Shown: positions 1-10,963 of the stretch, piece by piece
Numbering within the stretch: position 1 is the first letter of the stretch
Layout: every line of letters begins with the position of its first letter
DNA from: Protostelium mycophagum
Lineage: Eukaryota > Evosea > Variosea > Protosteliida > Protosteliaceae
DNA: 64,000 nt
Reading direction: 5' to 3'
Assembly: GCA_002081555.1 (NCBI GenBank)
Contig: MZNV01001764.1
Location: forward strand, 18,660 to 82,659
The notes under the pieces: generated by a model
What the model was told of the DNA's origin: nothing
The model's input: only the letters and a program-made list of their open reading frames with translations
Database searches by the model: none
Made by a program: the position numbers and the translations under genes

Positions 1-3000
1 GCCCCCCAGGAGGTATGCAATCACATTATGAGACACAGAGAGATAAAATGATCATAGGTGGAAGATCGGAGATCTCGAAGAGATTGATGAGTAGGTTCAA
101 TCTAATCAATGTGACATTCCCAGCAGAATCACAGATCAGAAGAATATTTGGAACGATGATAAACCAGAAGCTAACCGACTTTGAAGAGGATATCAAACCA
201 CTTGGAGATATATTAGTCCAGGGAACAATCGAGGTGATAGAAGATTATAATTGTCTATACCAATTGTATATAGGTGTACGATACAGTGGCTGCAAACCTA
301 CTACCTACTCCAGATAAATCTCACTACATCTTCAATCTGAGAGATATGTCGAAGGTATTCCAAGGGCTATTACAATCACAGCCGGACGTATACGATAATC
401 AAGATTCTCTTGTACGACTATGGGTCCACGAATGCTTTAGAGTATTCTACGATCGTTTAATCGATGAGAAGGACAGGACTTGGTTCAAGAACTTGATTGT
501 GGATAAGCTCGCTGGATTATTCGGATTATCTTGGGGGAAATTATTCAAGGGAGCATCACACCCATTCTTATTTGGGAGCTTCTTACCACAATCACAAGAT
601 CGTGACATATATATGGAGATGCCATCCAATGATAACCTCGAGACAATACGAACCCACATGTCAAACAGCTTGGAGGAATTCAATGTTGAAGCTGGAAACG
701 TCCACATGGATTTAGTCTTATTCAAGGACGCTATAGAGCATGTTTGTAGAATCCACAGAATTCTTAAGCAACCGAGAGGGAATGTATTACTCATCGGTGT
801 TGGTGGATCTGGTAGGCAGAGTCTCACCCGTCTTGCGGCTAGCATGGCAGGATTGAAGGCAAATAATTGATTTTAATGAAATATAATGACCGAGTGTAGG
901 TATTCCAGATAGAGATCAGGAAGGGATTCAGGGAATCAGATTTCAGAGAAAAGCTGAAGGATCTTTACAAAGCAGCTGGATTGGAGGATAAGCCTACAGT
1001 CTTCTTGTTCATGGATACACAGATTAAGAACGAATCATTCTTGGAAGACGTGTGCAACATCTTATCACGTGGTGAAGTACCCAACCTGTACACTGCGGAG
1101 GAGCTATCACAGATTAGGGATGCTATGCGAACACAAGAGGCAGAGAAGCCAGATAAGACAGTTGGAAAAGAGAGCAATTTCTACGAGAGGTTCATAGAGA
1201 GATCATGGAATAATATCCACGTGGTATTATGCATGTCGCCAGTAGGGGAGTCATTCAGAAACAGATGTCGTATGTTCCCAGCATTAGTCAATTGCACTAC
1301 AATCGATTGGTTCAGTGAATGGCCAGAGGATGCGCTGAGAGAGGTCGCACTGAAGTTCTTGGATGATTTAGAGCTGCCCACACCAGAGATGAAGGCGGTC
1401 ATTGCAGAATTCTGTGTCACAGCACACTTGTCAGCTACACAAACAGCACAGAAGATGGCATTCGAGATGAAGAGAGAATACACGGTGACACCAACCAACT
1501 TCTTGATTCTAGTACAAGGATACATACGACTATTGAAAGAGAAGAGAGCTAGCGTGCGCAGCTCGTCAGAGAAGCTGAGCAATGGGCTGATCAAATTGGA
1601 TGATACACGTAAGAAGGTCGAGGAGATGTCTATCACTTTGGAGGAATCGAAACAGATGGTTGCCAAATTGCAGAAGGAGTGCGAGGAATATCTGATGGTG
1701 ATGGTACAAAGGAGACAGGAGGCAAATGAGAAGGCTAAAGTGGTTGCCGCGAGAAGTGAGAAGATTGAGCAAGAGGAAGCAGAGGTGAAAGATACTGCCG
1801 CAGCAGCACAGAACGATCTGGATAAAGCACTACCAGCATTAGAGATGGCCAAGAAGGCATTAGCATCACTAAATAAGAAGGATATGGCTGAGGTGAAGGC
1901 ATACGCCAATCCTCCTCCTCTCGTAGAGAAGGTACAGTAATTTCTTGAATTATTAAGGCAAAATCTGATGATATAAGGTGATGGCCGCTGTTATGGTGCT
2001 CAGGAAGACTGACACAGCATGGGCGGAGGCAAAAAAGCAGCTGAATGATCCAAACTTTTTGGCCGAACTGATCAATTACAATATCGAAAAGATGACAGAC
2101 TCTATGCTCAAGAAGGTAGAGAAAGCATGCGCCGATCCGGAATTCCAGCCCGACAAGGTCCTCTATCAATCGAATATTTCTAACTCTGATGCAAAATAGG
2201 TGGGAAAAGTGTCACACGCAGCGAAATCATTATGTATGTGGGTAAGAGCTATGGAAGTGTACGGACACATACACCGTGATGTCGCACCCAAGCAACAAGC
2301 ATTAAGAGAGGCATCAGCAAATTTGGAATCCAAAACGAAAGCATTGACGGAAGCCAAACAAGCGTTAAAGGAAGTCGACGAGCAAGTCGCGCAGCTGAAG
2401 ACAGAATACAACGACTTGACATCCAAGAAGGATAAGCTGAGACAAGATAGTGAGAACACAGCCATCAAGTTAGAGAGAGCAGAGAAACTGGTCACTGGTT
2501 TGGCATCAGAGAAAATCAGATGGGAGAAGAGCATAGGAGAATATGAGATCGCCATGTCAAACTTACCTGGTGATTGTCTGCTCGCAGCATCATTCCTATC
2601 TTATTGTGGCTTCTTTACCTCTGATTACAGAAGAGGCCTGGAAGAGGTATGATCTCATGTAGATTGAATATTATAATATTGACCTGATGACAGGTGTGGT
2701 CAAAGAAAGTAAAACAACTGGCAGTGCCTGTCTCGGCAGAATTTAGCTTCGTGAATTTCATGGCATCTCAAGTGGAAGTCCGTGATTGGGTGTTACAAGG
2801 GTTACCCAATAACAATTTCTCACAAGAGAATGGTGTGCTCGTAACAAGAACCACTTTATGGCCCCTCATGATAGATCCACAAGGTCAGGCTAACAAATGG
2901 ATTAAAAATATGGAGAGAGGAAATGGCCTAAAGGTATTCAAGATTCGAAGTTGAATGTCAACTCACAACGTACAGATCATAACGCAAAACCAATCCGATT

Positions 3001-6000
3001 TCATGAGGACCTTAGAAAATGCGATGCATTTCGGAACACCTGTGCTACTTCAGGATGTGGGAGAAGAATTGGACCCAGCACTAGACCCGATATTGAACAA
3101 GTCAATCGTTAAAGTAGGAAATCGTACACTCTTGAAACTGGAGGAAGGAAAAGAAGTGGAATATAACACCGATTTCCGACTATATATCACATCCAAGGCT
3201 GGAAACCCCAAATTTAAGCCAGAGATATCCACCAAAACTACAATAGCCAACTTTGCAGTGACAGAACAAGGACTCGAGGCTCAGCTTTTAGCAACGGTGG
3301 TGAGACAAGAGAGAAGAGAGCTGGAAGAACAGAAGGACGAGCTCGTGACAAAGACGTCTCAAGGCAAAAAGAAGCTCTTCGAATTGGAGGATAAGATTCT
3401 GCACTTGCTGAATACCGCTCAAGGATCACTTTTGGATAATGAGCACCTCGTCAACGCTCTACAATCATCAAAAGAGACGGCCGAAGAAATCAAACAGCAA
3501 TTGACGATCGCTGAACAGACTGAGATTAAGATTGATGCAGCCAGACAAGCATTCTCTCCGTGTTCAGTAAGAGCAGCGACACTTTTCTTCGTCTTGAACG
3601 ATATGTCACTTGTGGACCCCATGTACCAGTTCTCCTTGGAATCATATATCGATCTGTTCAATCTATCGATAGAGAGATCCCCGAAGTCAGATGATCTGAT
3701 GGATAATATCAAGAACCTAAATGATTATCACACTCTAGCAGTATACCGCAATACCTGCCGTGGTTTATTCGAGAAGCACAAATTATTATTCTCGTTCCAG
3801 ATGTGCGTGAGGATCATGGAATCGGAGAGAAGAATCAATAAGGAGGAGTACAAATTTTTCCTTAGAGGAGGCCAAGTCCTTAATAAGGAGAATCAAATGC
3901 CAAATCCATGTACAGATTGGTTACCGGAGTTTGCATGGGATAATATTACTGTGCTCGATCATCTACCTAACTTTAGGTGAAAGGATTTCTATATGATAGA
4001 TTGTTTATATTGATATAAGTATAGAAATATTGCGGGAAGCTTTGAGCAGAATATTAGAGATTGGAAGGAATGGTACTTTAAGAGTGAGCCAGAGAACGTC
4101 CCATTGCCAGGAGAATGGGAGAATAAGTGCAACGAACTTCAGCATATGATCATAGTTAGATGCTTCAGACCTGATCGATTACTCTCAGCTATAACTACAT
4201 TTATCATCAATAACCTCGATCCTAAGCTAGTAGAACCCCCTCCATTTGATTTGGCCTCTACGTTTGAGGTAGAATTATCAGTAGATATGATTATATACTT
4301 AGATAAATTATAGGTGTCCAATCCAAATACACCACTGATCTTTGTATTATCACCTGGTGTGGATCCCATCAATAATATTAAGCAATTAGCCGATGAACAC
4401 AATATGAGCAGTAAATTTAGAAGTCTGGCTTTAGGACAAGGACAAGCTGGAACTGCAACACGTCTCATCGAAGAAGGTGAGCTGAGATCATCTGAGTCGA
4501 GTTTGACATCCAAAGGAATTCGTGATGGAAACTGGGTGTATCTGGCAAACTGTCATTTGATGTTATCGTGGATAGATAAATTAGAAGTATTGGTGGAGGA
4601 TATAGGAGCTAAGAAGCCTCATCCTACATTTAGGTTATGGTTATCGAGCAATCCTACACCAGAATTCCCTATCTCCATATTACAGAGAGGAATCAAGATC
4701 ACCACAGAACCACCAAAGGGAATCAAGCAGAATCTTCAGAGATTATATTCTCAATTATCAGACTCTGTACTCAACAAATGCAAGGCCCCCAACAAGTACA
4801 AGAAGCTCCTCTTCTCTTTATGCTTCTTTCACAGTATATTATTGGAAAGGAAGAAGTTTATGACCCTCGGATGGAACACACCATACGATTTCAACGATTC
4901 GGATTTCGAGGTGTCAGAGACATTACTCTGCAATTATCTGGATGATTATGAGAATACACCTTGGGATGCCATTAAATACTTGATCGCGGATATGAATTAC
5001 GGTGGACGTGTCACGGATAAATGGGACAGGAAGCTTCTAAACGTATACGCCAAGAAGTACTTCTGCCCAGAGGCGGTCTCCACGACCAACTATAGATTGT
5101 CTTCAATGGCCACCTACATCATACCGGAAGATGGACCACTACAATCTTACAAGGATTATATTGCATCACTGCCAACCTTTGATAAGCCTGAGGCCTTTGG
5201 ACAACATTCAAATGCTGATATCGCCTCCCTTATGCAGGATTCCAACGGCCTTTTGGACACATTGGTGTCTCTTCAGCCTAGGATAGTGACGGGCACAGGA
5301 GAGTCAAGAGAGAGCAAGGTTGCCGGAATAGCATCACACTTGTTGAAGAGAATACCTGCAGATATTGAGATAGACGCCACAAAGCAGACCTCTCATCTGA
5401 AGACAGTCCTCTATCAAGAGGTAATCATAATGCGAATTATAACATAGTCTAATTTTGGTACAGGTGGACCGCTACAACCAACTCCTTCGAAGCATCCGAA
5501 AAACTTTAATTGATCTACAAAAGGGATTGAAGGGACTGATTGTTATGAGTTCAGAGATCGATGAAGCCTTCACCTGCCTGCATGATTCGAAAGTGCCACC
5601 TGCTTGGCAAAAGACATACCCATCACTGAAGCCTTTGGCCCCTTGGGTTTATGATTTGATAGAGAGGATAGACCAAATGAGATCGTGGGCCGATGGAAAT
5701 CCTCCAAAAACCTTCTGGCTTGGTGGATTCACCTTCCCAACAGGTTTCTTAACGGCCATAATGCAGATCACTGCCAGAAAGAACAACGTCCCAATAGATA
5801 CTTTAGTCTGGGAATTTATTCCCGTCAAAGACAGCGAGGTGAGCAGAAAGTAAACATTTCAATAGATGTTCATTTTGTGTAGGTCACCGCATCACCGGAA
5901 GAGGGGGTGTACATATCTGGATTGGTATTAGAGGGAGCAAGATGGGACATGGTGAACAACTGTCTCGCCGAACCCAACCCCATGGAGTTATTCTGTTCCA

Positions 6001-6215
6001 TGCCAGTCATCTATTTCAAACCAGTCGAGCCCAAGAAGAAATTGTCCAAATCGAACGGAAAGGAAATGTACAACTGCCCGTGCTATATGTACCCAGTCAG
6101 GACGGGAACAAGAGAGAGGCCATCATTTATGGTGACCGTCGATCTCAACTCAGATAATCAGAAGCCTGATCACTGGATTAAGAGAGGAACCGCTCTCCTC
6201 TTATCGACGGCATAA
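1..6215 (+). CDS. Axonemal dynein heavy chain, 3' part (AAA3 to C-terminus)
   Basis: This is the microtubule motor subunit of an axonemal dynein arm, truncated at its 5' end by the window edge. Twelve exons join in frame across introns at 13-57, 234-273, 859-899, 1932-1977, 2158-2199, 2647-2693, 2934-2975, 3977-4024, 4269-4313, 5421-5463 and 5839-5882. The protein enters in AAA3 (RFNLINVTFPAE). It then shows the AAA4 P-loop GVGGSGRQS near 800, the coiled-coil stalk around the microtubule-binding domain (about 1550-2560), AAA5 and AAA6, and the C-terminal dynein domain ending in RGTALLLSTA with stop TAA at 6213-6215. Eight of the eleven introns have a strict AG|GT...AG|GT layout. The third is GC-AG in the reading used here. 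The exact DNAH subclass was not resolved; the sequence looks like an inner-arm single-headed type, but that is a guess. Confidence 0.95.
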
Positions 6216-6229
6216 ATAGATATCTTCAT

Positions 6230-7511
6230 TTATACAAATTTCAGCTTCTTCGCCTTGGGTTGATTTGTAACTTTCTTCTCTATCTTGCTTTGTATTTCAA
6301 TCCTCCTCTTTATCTCTGTTGGACTCTCTTCCAGCTCACTCAAAGGATTATTTCCTCTGAACGCTTCAGTATTTTTTATTGTTGAAATTGAATTGCACCT
6401 TGGTTGCATGGGGGTCGTCTCTTGTGTTCGGGCGATTTCTGGTGTGATGCGAAACATGTCTTGTGTGGGTGTAATTCTGATGTTATCTTCGGTGGATGGT
6501 GATAAACGGTCTCTATCAGGTCCCTTACAAACTTAGCTTCTATAATCATCTGTTCATGTACACTTACCTCTTGTGATGATTCATTATTCCTGCTCATGAA
6601 TTTTTGGTATATCTCTTGCGATAAGATATCAAAAGAGAATTGAAGAGGCTGTTCAATAGACTTGGCAAACGTCTGGTCATGCATTAGAATCTCTATCCTT
6701 TTGAATATAGCTCATACCTTGCTTTGTACACTCCAGTTTGTGAAGGTTTTCTCATCTTGGAATATTTTCTTCCTTTTTGCGTCCAATAAGTTATTTTTCA
6801 CAACGACGGGAAGGAGGTTTGTGATGAGATGACCTCTCTGTCGACTTAATTCACCATTAATGGCCAAGAGGGGCAATGTAAAATGATCCCTTAAAAACTC
6901 GGCCTCTCTCCTTCGGTCACGGCGACCGTCTCTTTGACCAAAAGGAATGCACCGAAACACCCAAGAGAAGAGGTAAGAGGATATTTTAGAACTGACTTTC
7001 AATTTGATGCTCGTGATGTCATCCTGGAAAGAATGAACAATTGACAGGAGAGAAAGTTTACATGACTGGAAGGAGATCCTAACATGCTGTGACTCCTCTT
7101 CTCAATCACGTACGTCACCTCCGAACCTTGCGATTCAAAGAATGTGGCCAGGATGGAACGTATTTGATCGTTTGAAATCTCCAGTTGTGGATTATGATTC
7201 TGTCTGTGTCATAAGAGGATGTTGACTGTCGGACTTACCTTATTCTCATTTTCCAATGTCCGCTCATCACCAACACAGCTCCAAACTTCAAGAAGATCGG
7301 TAACTACGAGGAAATACGATCCCTGATCGAACGAGGACTTGATGTAGTAAGTTATGTTGTTCATCATGAACATTGTCCAAGTCGTTTGTGCGGCCATTCT
7401 CTTGATGACATCTTCATTGATCGATTTGCTGTTTCTTCTCGAAAGAGGAACTGGTGTTACAGGTTCCTCAAAATCCTCTTGAAGTTGCAGTCTCAGGCCT
7501 CCTCTCGACAT
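6230..7511 (-). CDS. NHEJ1: Divergent XLF/NHEJ1-like end-joining factor
   Basis: Likely XLF (Cernunnos), the factor that with XRCC4 and ligase IV bridges DNA ends in non-homologous end joining. The start is the ATG at 7511. After a short polar leader comes TTW, then FLVVTDLLEVW, matching the head-domain pattern of XLF (ALLVSDLQQVW in human). A later exon carries SIKLKVSSKISSYLFSWVF followed by HFTLPLLAINGELSRQ, which matches the head-to-coiled-coil junction of XLF in order and spacing. The C-terminus is a basic tail ending KAKKLKFV, which looks like the Ku-binding motif of XLF (basic residues, then a terminal Phe). Introns lie near 7212-7240, at 7024-7061, near 6690-6714 and in 6470-6575; the last ones are the least certain. 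Its stop is 14 bp from the dynein stop. Identification rests on motif order, not a search. Confidence 0.78.
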
Positions 7512-7543
7512 GGTATGGAATTTGAAAATTTGAAATGAGGAAA

Positions 7544-7562
7544 GGCGGGAATTTCGTTGTAG
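7544..7562. promoter_or_regulatory. E2F-like GGCGGGAA next to a CGTTGTAG word
   Basis: The 85 bp between the divergent XLF and PITHD1 starts holds GGCGGGAATTTCGTTGTAGA. GGCGGGAA resembles an E2F/DP core, and CGTTGTAG is the intron-associated word described in the findings. Either a shared promoter element or the 3' end of a 5'-UTR intron of PITHD1 would fit. No experimental support is visible. Confidence 0.3.
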
Positions 7563-7596
7563 AATGGCCTTTGTTTTTGTTTTCCAAAAAAGAAAG

Positions 7597-8520
7597 ATGA
7601 GCCAACAGTGCAGCCACGAACACCACGAACATTGCGGACATGATCACTCACAAGACATTGAGATAGAGCGTGGACAAGAGTACTCTCTTTACCAGTATGT
7701 TGTTATTAGTTTAATGCATGTTGAATTTTGCAGACAAATAGACACGACCAAGGTCAGATGCCTCAATGAGAAGGTGAAAAACTCTGCGAAAGACATTTTT
7801 AAACCTTGGAATGAGAGATTATCACAAGACAAGGTGAGCATGTATGCAATACATGTTCTTAACGCCTCTGATCAAGAAAGTTTTTGGAGAGTGATGCTGA
7901 TGAAGAGCTTCTGATACATATTCCTTTCACAGCCAGTATCAAGTTGAAGAGCTTTATGATCATCGGTGGAAGTAACGGCGAAGCACCTAAAAAGTTGAAA
8001 ATGTGAGCAACAGACGACAAATGGACCCAATTGATTCACAACAGTTTTACAAATAGAGAGGATATTGACTTTTCAAATGCTTCCTCTTTGAAGCCTGTAC
8101 AAGAATGGGATATTCATCCAGACCCCAAAGGCGAACATGAATATCCAACAAGGTATGCACCCTTTATATCCACTAAATCTATATTGTCTCTGTCATCTTG
8201 TATAGCGGTTTTACACTTGATCTTTTGTACACAACGAGGAGAATAGGTGATGATATTTACACAGGATCGCATTGTTTAATAATGTATCGAGTATAACCGT
8301 ATATATCCCACAGAATTATGGGTCAGAAACGACCAAAGTGTTCTACTTAGGTCTGAAGGGTGACCATGCTCCATTGGTGAGCTTTCTAATGATTTGTCTA
8401 TATCTCTTCTGATTGAAAAAGGCGAGGAGGGAAGCTGTGATTACGACCTACGAATCAAAGCCGCAACTGAGCGATCACAAGGCTGAAGCAGAGATTGGCT
8501 TTGGTAGAAGTGTTCAGTAG
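7597..8520 (+). CDS. PITHD1: PITH domain protein (PITHD1-like)
   Basis: This protein has the PITH fold, the proteasome-interacting domain first seen in thioredoxin-like protein TXNL1. The chosen start gives MSQQCSHEHHEHCGHDH, the His/Cys-rich leader typical of PITHD1; an in-frame ATG at 7564 would add 11 residues. Exons then give EYSLYQQIDTTKVRCLNE, FKPWNERLSQDK, FLESDADEELLIHIPFT, the I-F-T-N-R-E-D-I-D-F segment, TTKVFYLGLKGD and a final exon ending VQ. These follow the family order throughout. The second intron uses the acceptor ending GAAAG before TTTTTGG, which restores the conserved ESDADEELL. An in-frame TGA near 8006 lies inside the intron at about 8004-8042. Family length and domain order are normal. 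Confidence 0.92.
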
Positions 8521-8531
8521 ACAATATAGTG

Positions 8532-9171
8532 TCAATATACAATCGTGTCATTATTAGCAATGGACAGATAGTGCGCACGATTTATGTTCAGTTCAATATC
8601 ATTCTCTATGTTTTGGGTGTAAATGAGATGCGAGGCCGTGACCGACAGAAGATATCTTCTCAGAGACGGCATGTCTTTTGTATCGTCCTGTCTCCATAGA
8701 TGTGAAGTTATGATTGTGTGAGATCTCATTGTAGTCGCTCATGCGGTCAGCGAAAAGTCTGTACACCTAACGTTACCTGGAACTCTTCTTCTTATATTCC
8801 TTCATGCGATTATGATCTTCTGACTTGCTTTTTGCATCAGGGAAATTGACGGAGTGCATGTGTAAAGTTGTGGTTCGTGGTTGTTTTGTTCCAACTCGAC
8901 CTTTGAGACAGTGGCAACCTCGAGAAACATGGGAAATTTCGAAAGAACTTCACAGTTTTTACGTTTCAACATGCAAGACCAAGGCGTCTAAAAAGCTGTC
9001 TAGAAATTGAATCAAGTCGCGGTTGTAAAGAGGAGGCAAACCAGGCTTGATTAATTGCCAGCTGGGCTTGAGGTCGCCGAATTGACTTTCATTGTAAATG
9101 CACAGACTTACGTAGCAGATTTATGATCACCGGCCGATGCAGACGATGAGCGGGAACAAGCAGACATGCAA
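8532..9171 (-). CDS. Unrecognised small basic protein
   Basis: I do not recognise this gene. Reading leftward, a first exon may start at an ATG near 9171 (MSACSRSSSASAG) and end at the strong donor GTAAGT near 9112. The next exon gives QFGDLKPSWQLIKPGLPPLYNRDLIQFLDSFLDALVLHVE split over the codon junction, then basic segments (HNRMKEYKKKSSR), and a last exon ending NINRAHYLSIANNDTIVY with stop at 8532. The reconstructed protein is about 160 residues with no clear domain or membrane segment. The proposed start overlaps the opposite-strand start at 9146 by about 25 bp, so one of the two starts may be wrong. Exon joins between 8760 and 8960 are uncertain. Confidence 0.45.
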
Positions 9172-10831
9172 ACATTTACCATCTTCTTTGGAAAATTCAG
9201 TCAGAAACCTGTTTGACGCCGAAGACAAACGTACGTCTGTGATTTTAAAGATCCACTTAGATTTGCAGACGAACAGGCTTTGGAAACGTTGTCTTCTCTT
9301 TCTGGATCTACCTATTCGTATGTGCCTGGAGAGTGGGTATATTATCAGTGAAATGGATGTCTGAACAGACATCAGCCAAATGATCAGGCTTCTCTTCGAT
9401 CATCTTCACAACTGCAAAACTACCGCTGAGTCCATGCAATATTACTCTACATTAAGGAATATCCTGAGTTGTCATCCTTTGGAATGCTGCTCACTACTCA
9501 CCAGAAAATGTGCGAGCGACAATTCCTCGATGATACTCAATTAATCAGATCCATCAAAGGAGGATTTTTGGGAAAAAGAGGCGGTATTATATTTCTGTGG
9601 AAGAGTGGATGAGCTCTCTAAAAAGGTTAGATTCTAAGATCATGCAGAAGAATATGAATCAATTTTAATCAGGGACCAATACACACAGAAATATCAAAGT
9701 TCAACTCATGTTTATTTTTAGACTACTTCTGCATCATTTTCGATCAAGACAGAAATGCAAAGGTTAAATATGAAGGTGACTCTATTACCCATTTGTCAAC
9801 TTAGAGTATTATCTTTATCACCACAATTCAAAGGTAACAATATGCAATGGCTTTGCCACAAATCTACAAATAATTGTTTGATGTTTATTGCAAAACCACT
9901 ACGGCCGTTTCATTCGCATACACTGATTTTATTTAGACAGCGCACTCGCTCAGATGAAAAGAGTGAAGAATTTTGATACAAAATTAATCCCTGCATTATT
10001 CAAGGCTTATGACGCACAAGAACAAGAACACAATGTCAGGATCATCATACATAAATTATTACATTCGGTGAGTACAAATGTGTAGAGTCCCATTAAGATT
10101 CAACATAGGTGATGTCATTATACGACGTATATGATACTCAGTTGAACACGAGGGAGGATATGATCTTGGCTATCTGCGAGAATATAAATCAAATGCAGAG
10201 GGTGAACGCACTACATTTCATCAAGGTGAGCATCAACAGAGATGATGTTTGTGTATGGCAAAGCCAGCTTCAATAATTCGAGTGACCCGTTGTAGATGAT
10301 GAAGCATCAGACCAATAAAGCCAAAATATTACAGATCTTATTACAGAGGTTATTCCAAAAGAGAGATAAGCCTAGTGTACTACTCTCTATCGGTACTGAT
10401 TCACTCATCTCTTTTTATGATACTCTCTCGAACCCCAAGTTAGACAAGGCTCTCAAATCAGGTGAACATATATGATAAGCATTGTTTTCTGGCATTATTT
10501 ATTGCAAATATTCAAAATATATTTATCATATACACGTTGATTAAGGGCAGAGGAAGACATAGATTATTTCGTGGGATTACTGTGCCAATTGATACAATGT
10601 GTCGTATCTCACCTCATCTTGATCGTGAGTAAAATTAACAAAGAATGTCCATATTGACCTGAATGATTGTAGACAACAACCGAGCAAGTGCAAAAGTTCA
10701 AGACGAAAACTGCACAGGTGGCTGACCTATTGTGGGAGTATGTAAGACCCGAAGTGACCACTCAAGACCTAACCTTTTCACAACAAAATATTGCCGCACT
10801 GAGAACATCAATACAGTTCATCCCTTGCTGA
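9146..10831 (+). CDS. Unrecognised multi-exon helical protein
   Basis: I do not recognise the family. Exons joined in frame give MSGNKQTCKHLPSSLENS, QALETLSSLSGSTYSY, ISQMIRLLFDHLHNC, EDFWEKEAVLYFCGRVDELSKK, CLFLDYFCIIFDQDRN, then a long helical part from DSALAQMKRVKNFDTKLIPALFKAYDA through HKLLHSVMSLYDVYDTQL, MMKHQTNKAKILQILLQRLF and PSVLLSIGTDSLISFYDTL to a stop at 10829-10831. The later two thirds looks like an alpha-helical (HEAT/PCI-like) repeat protein, but no diagnostic motif was seen. The join around 9440-9560 is unresolved. A 165-nt intron spans about 9774-9938, and one 3' splice site near 10294 is the recurrent CGTTGTAG word. Confidence 0.55.
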
Positions 10832-10963
10832 TTTATATTTCTATTTGTAATTTCGTGAAGATTTTATTGATCTTTTTTCTCTTCCTCAAGCTTTGGTCTT
10901 GGTTTGGAAAAATCGACCATGTAAATCACCCTGATAAAATCAATGTCGTTCTAATAAATATGA

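Noticed and set aside
1181-1909. Long minus-strand frame under the dynein stalk
   Set aside because: Serine/leucine-rich antisense shadow of the dynein coiled coil.
8004-8042. In-frame TGA inside PITHD1, suggesting stop-codon readthrough
   Set aside because: A GTGAGC...CACAG intron here removes the TGA and restores the conserved FTNREDIDF block.
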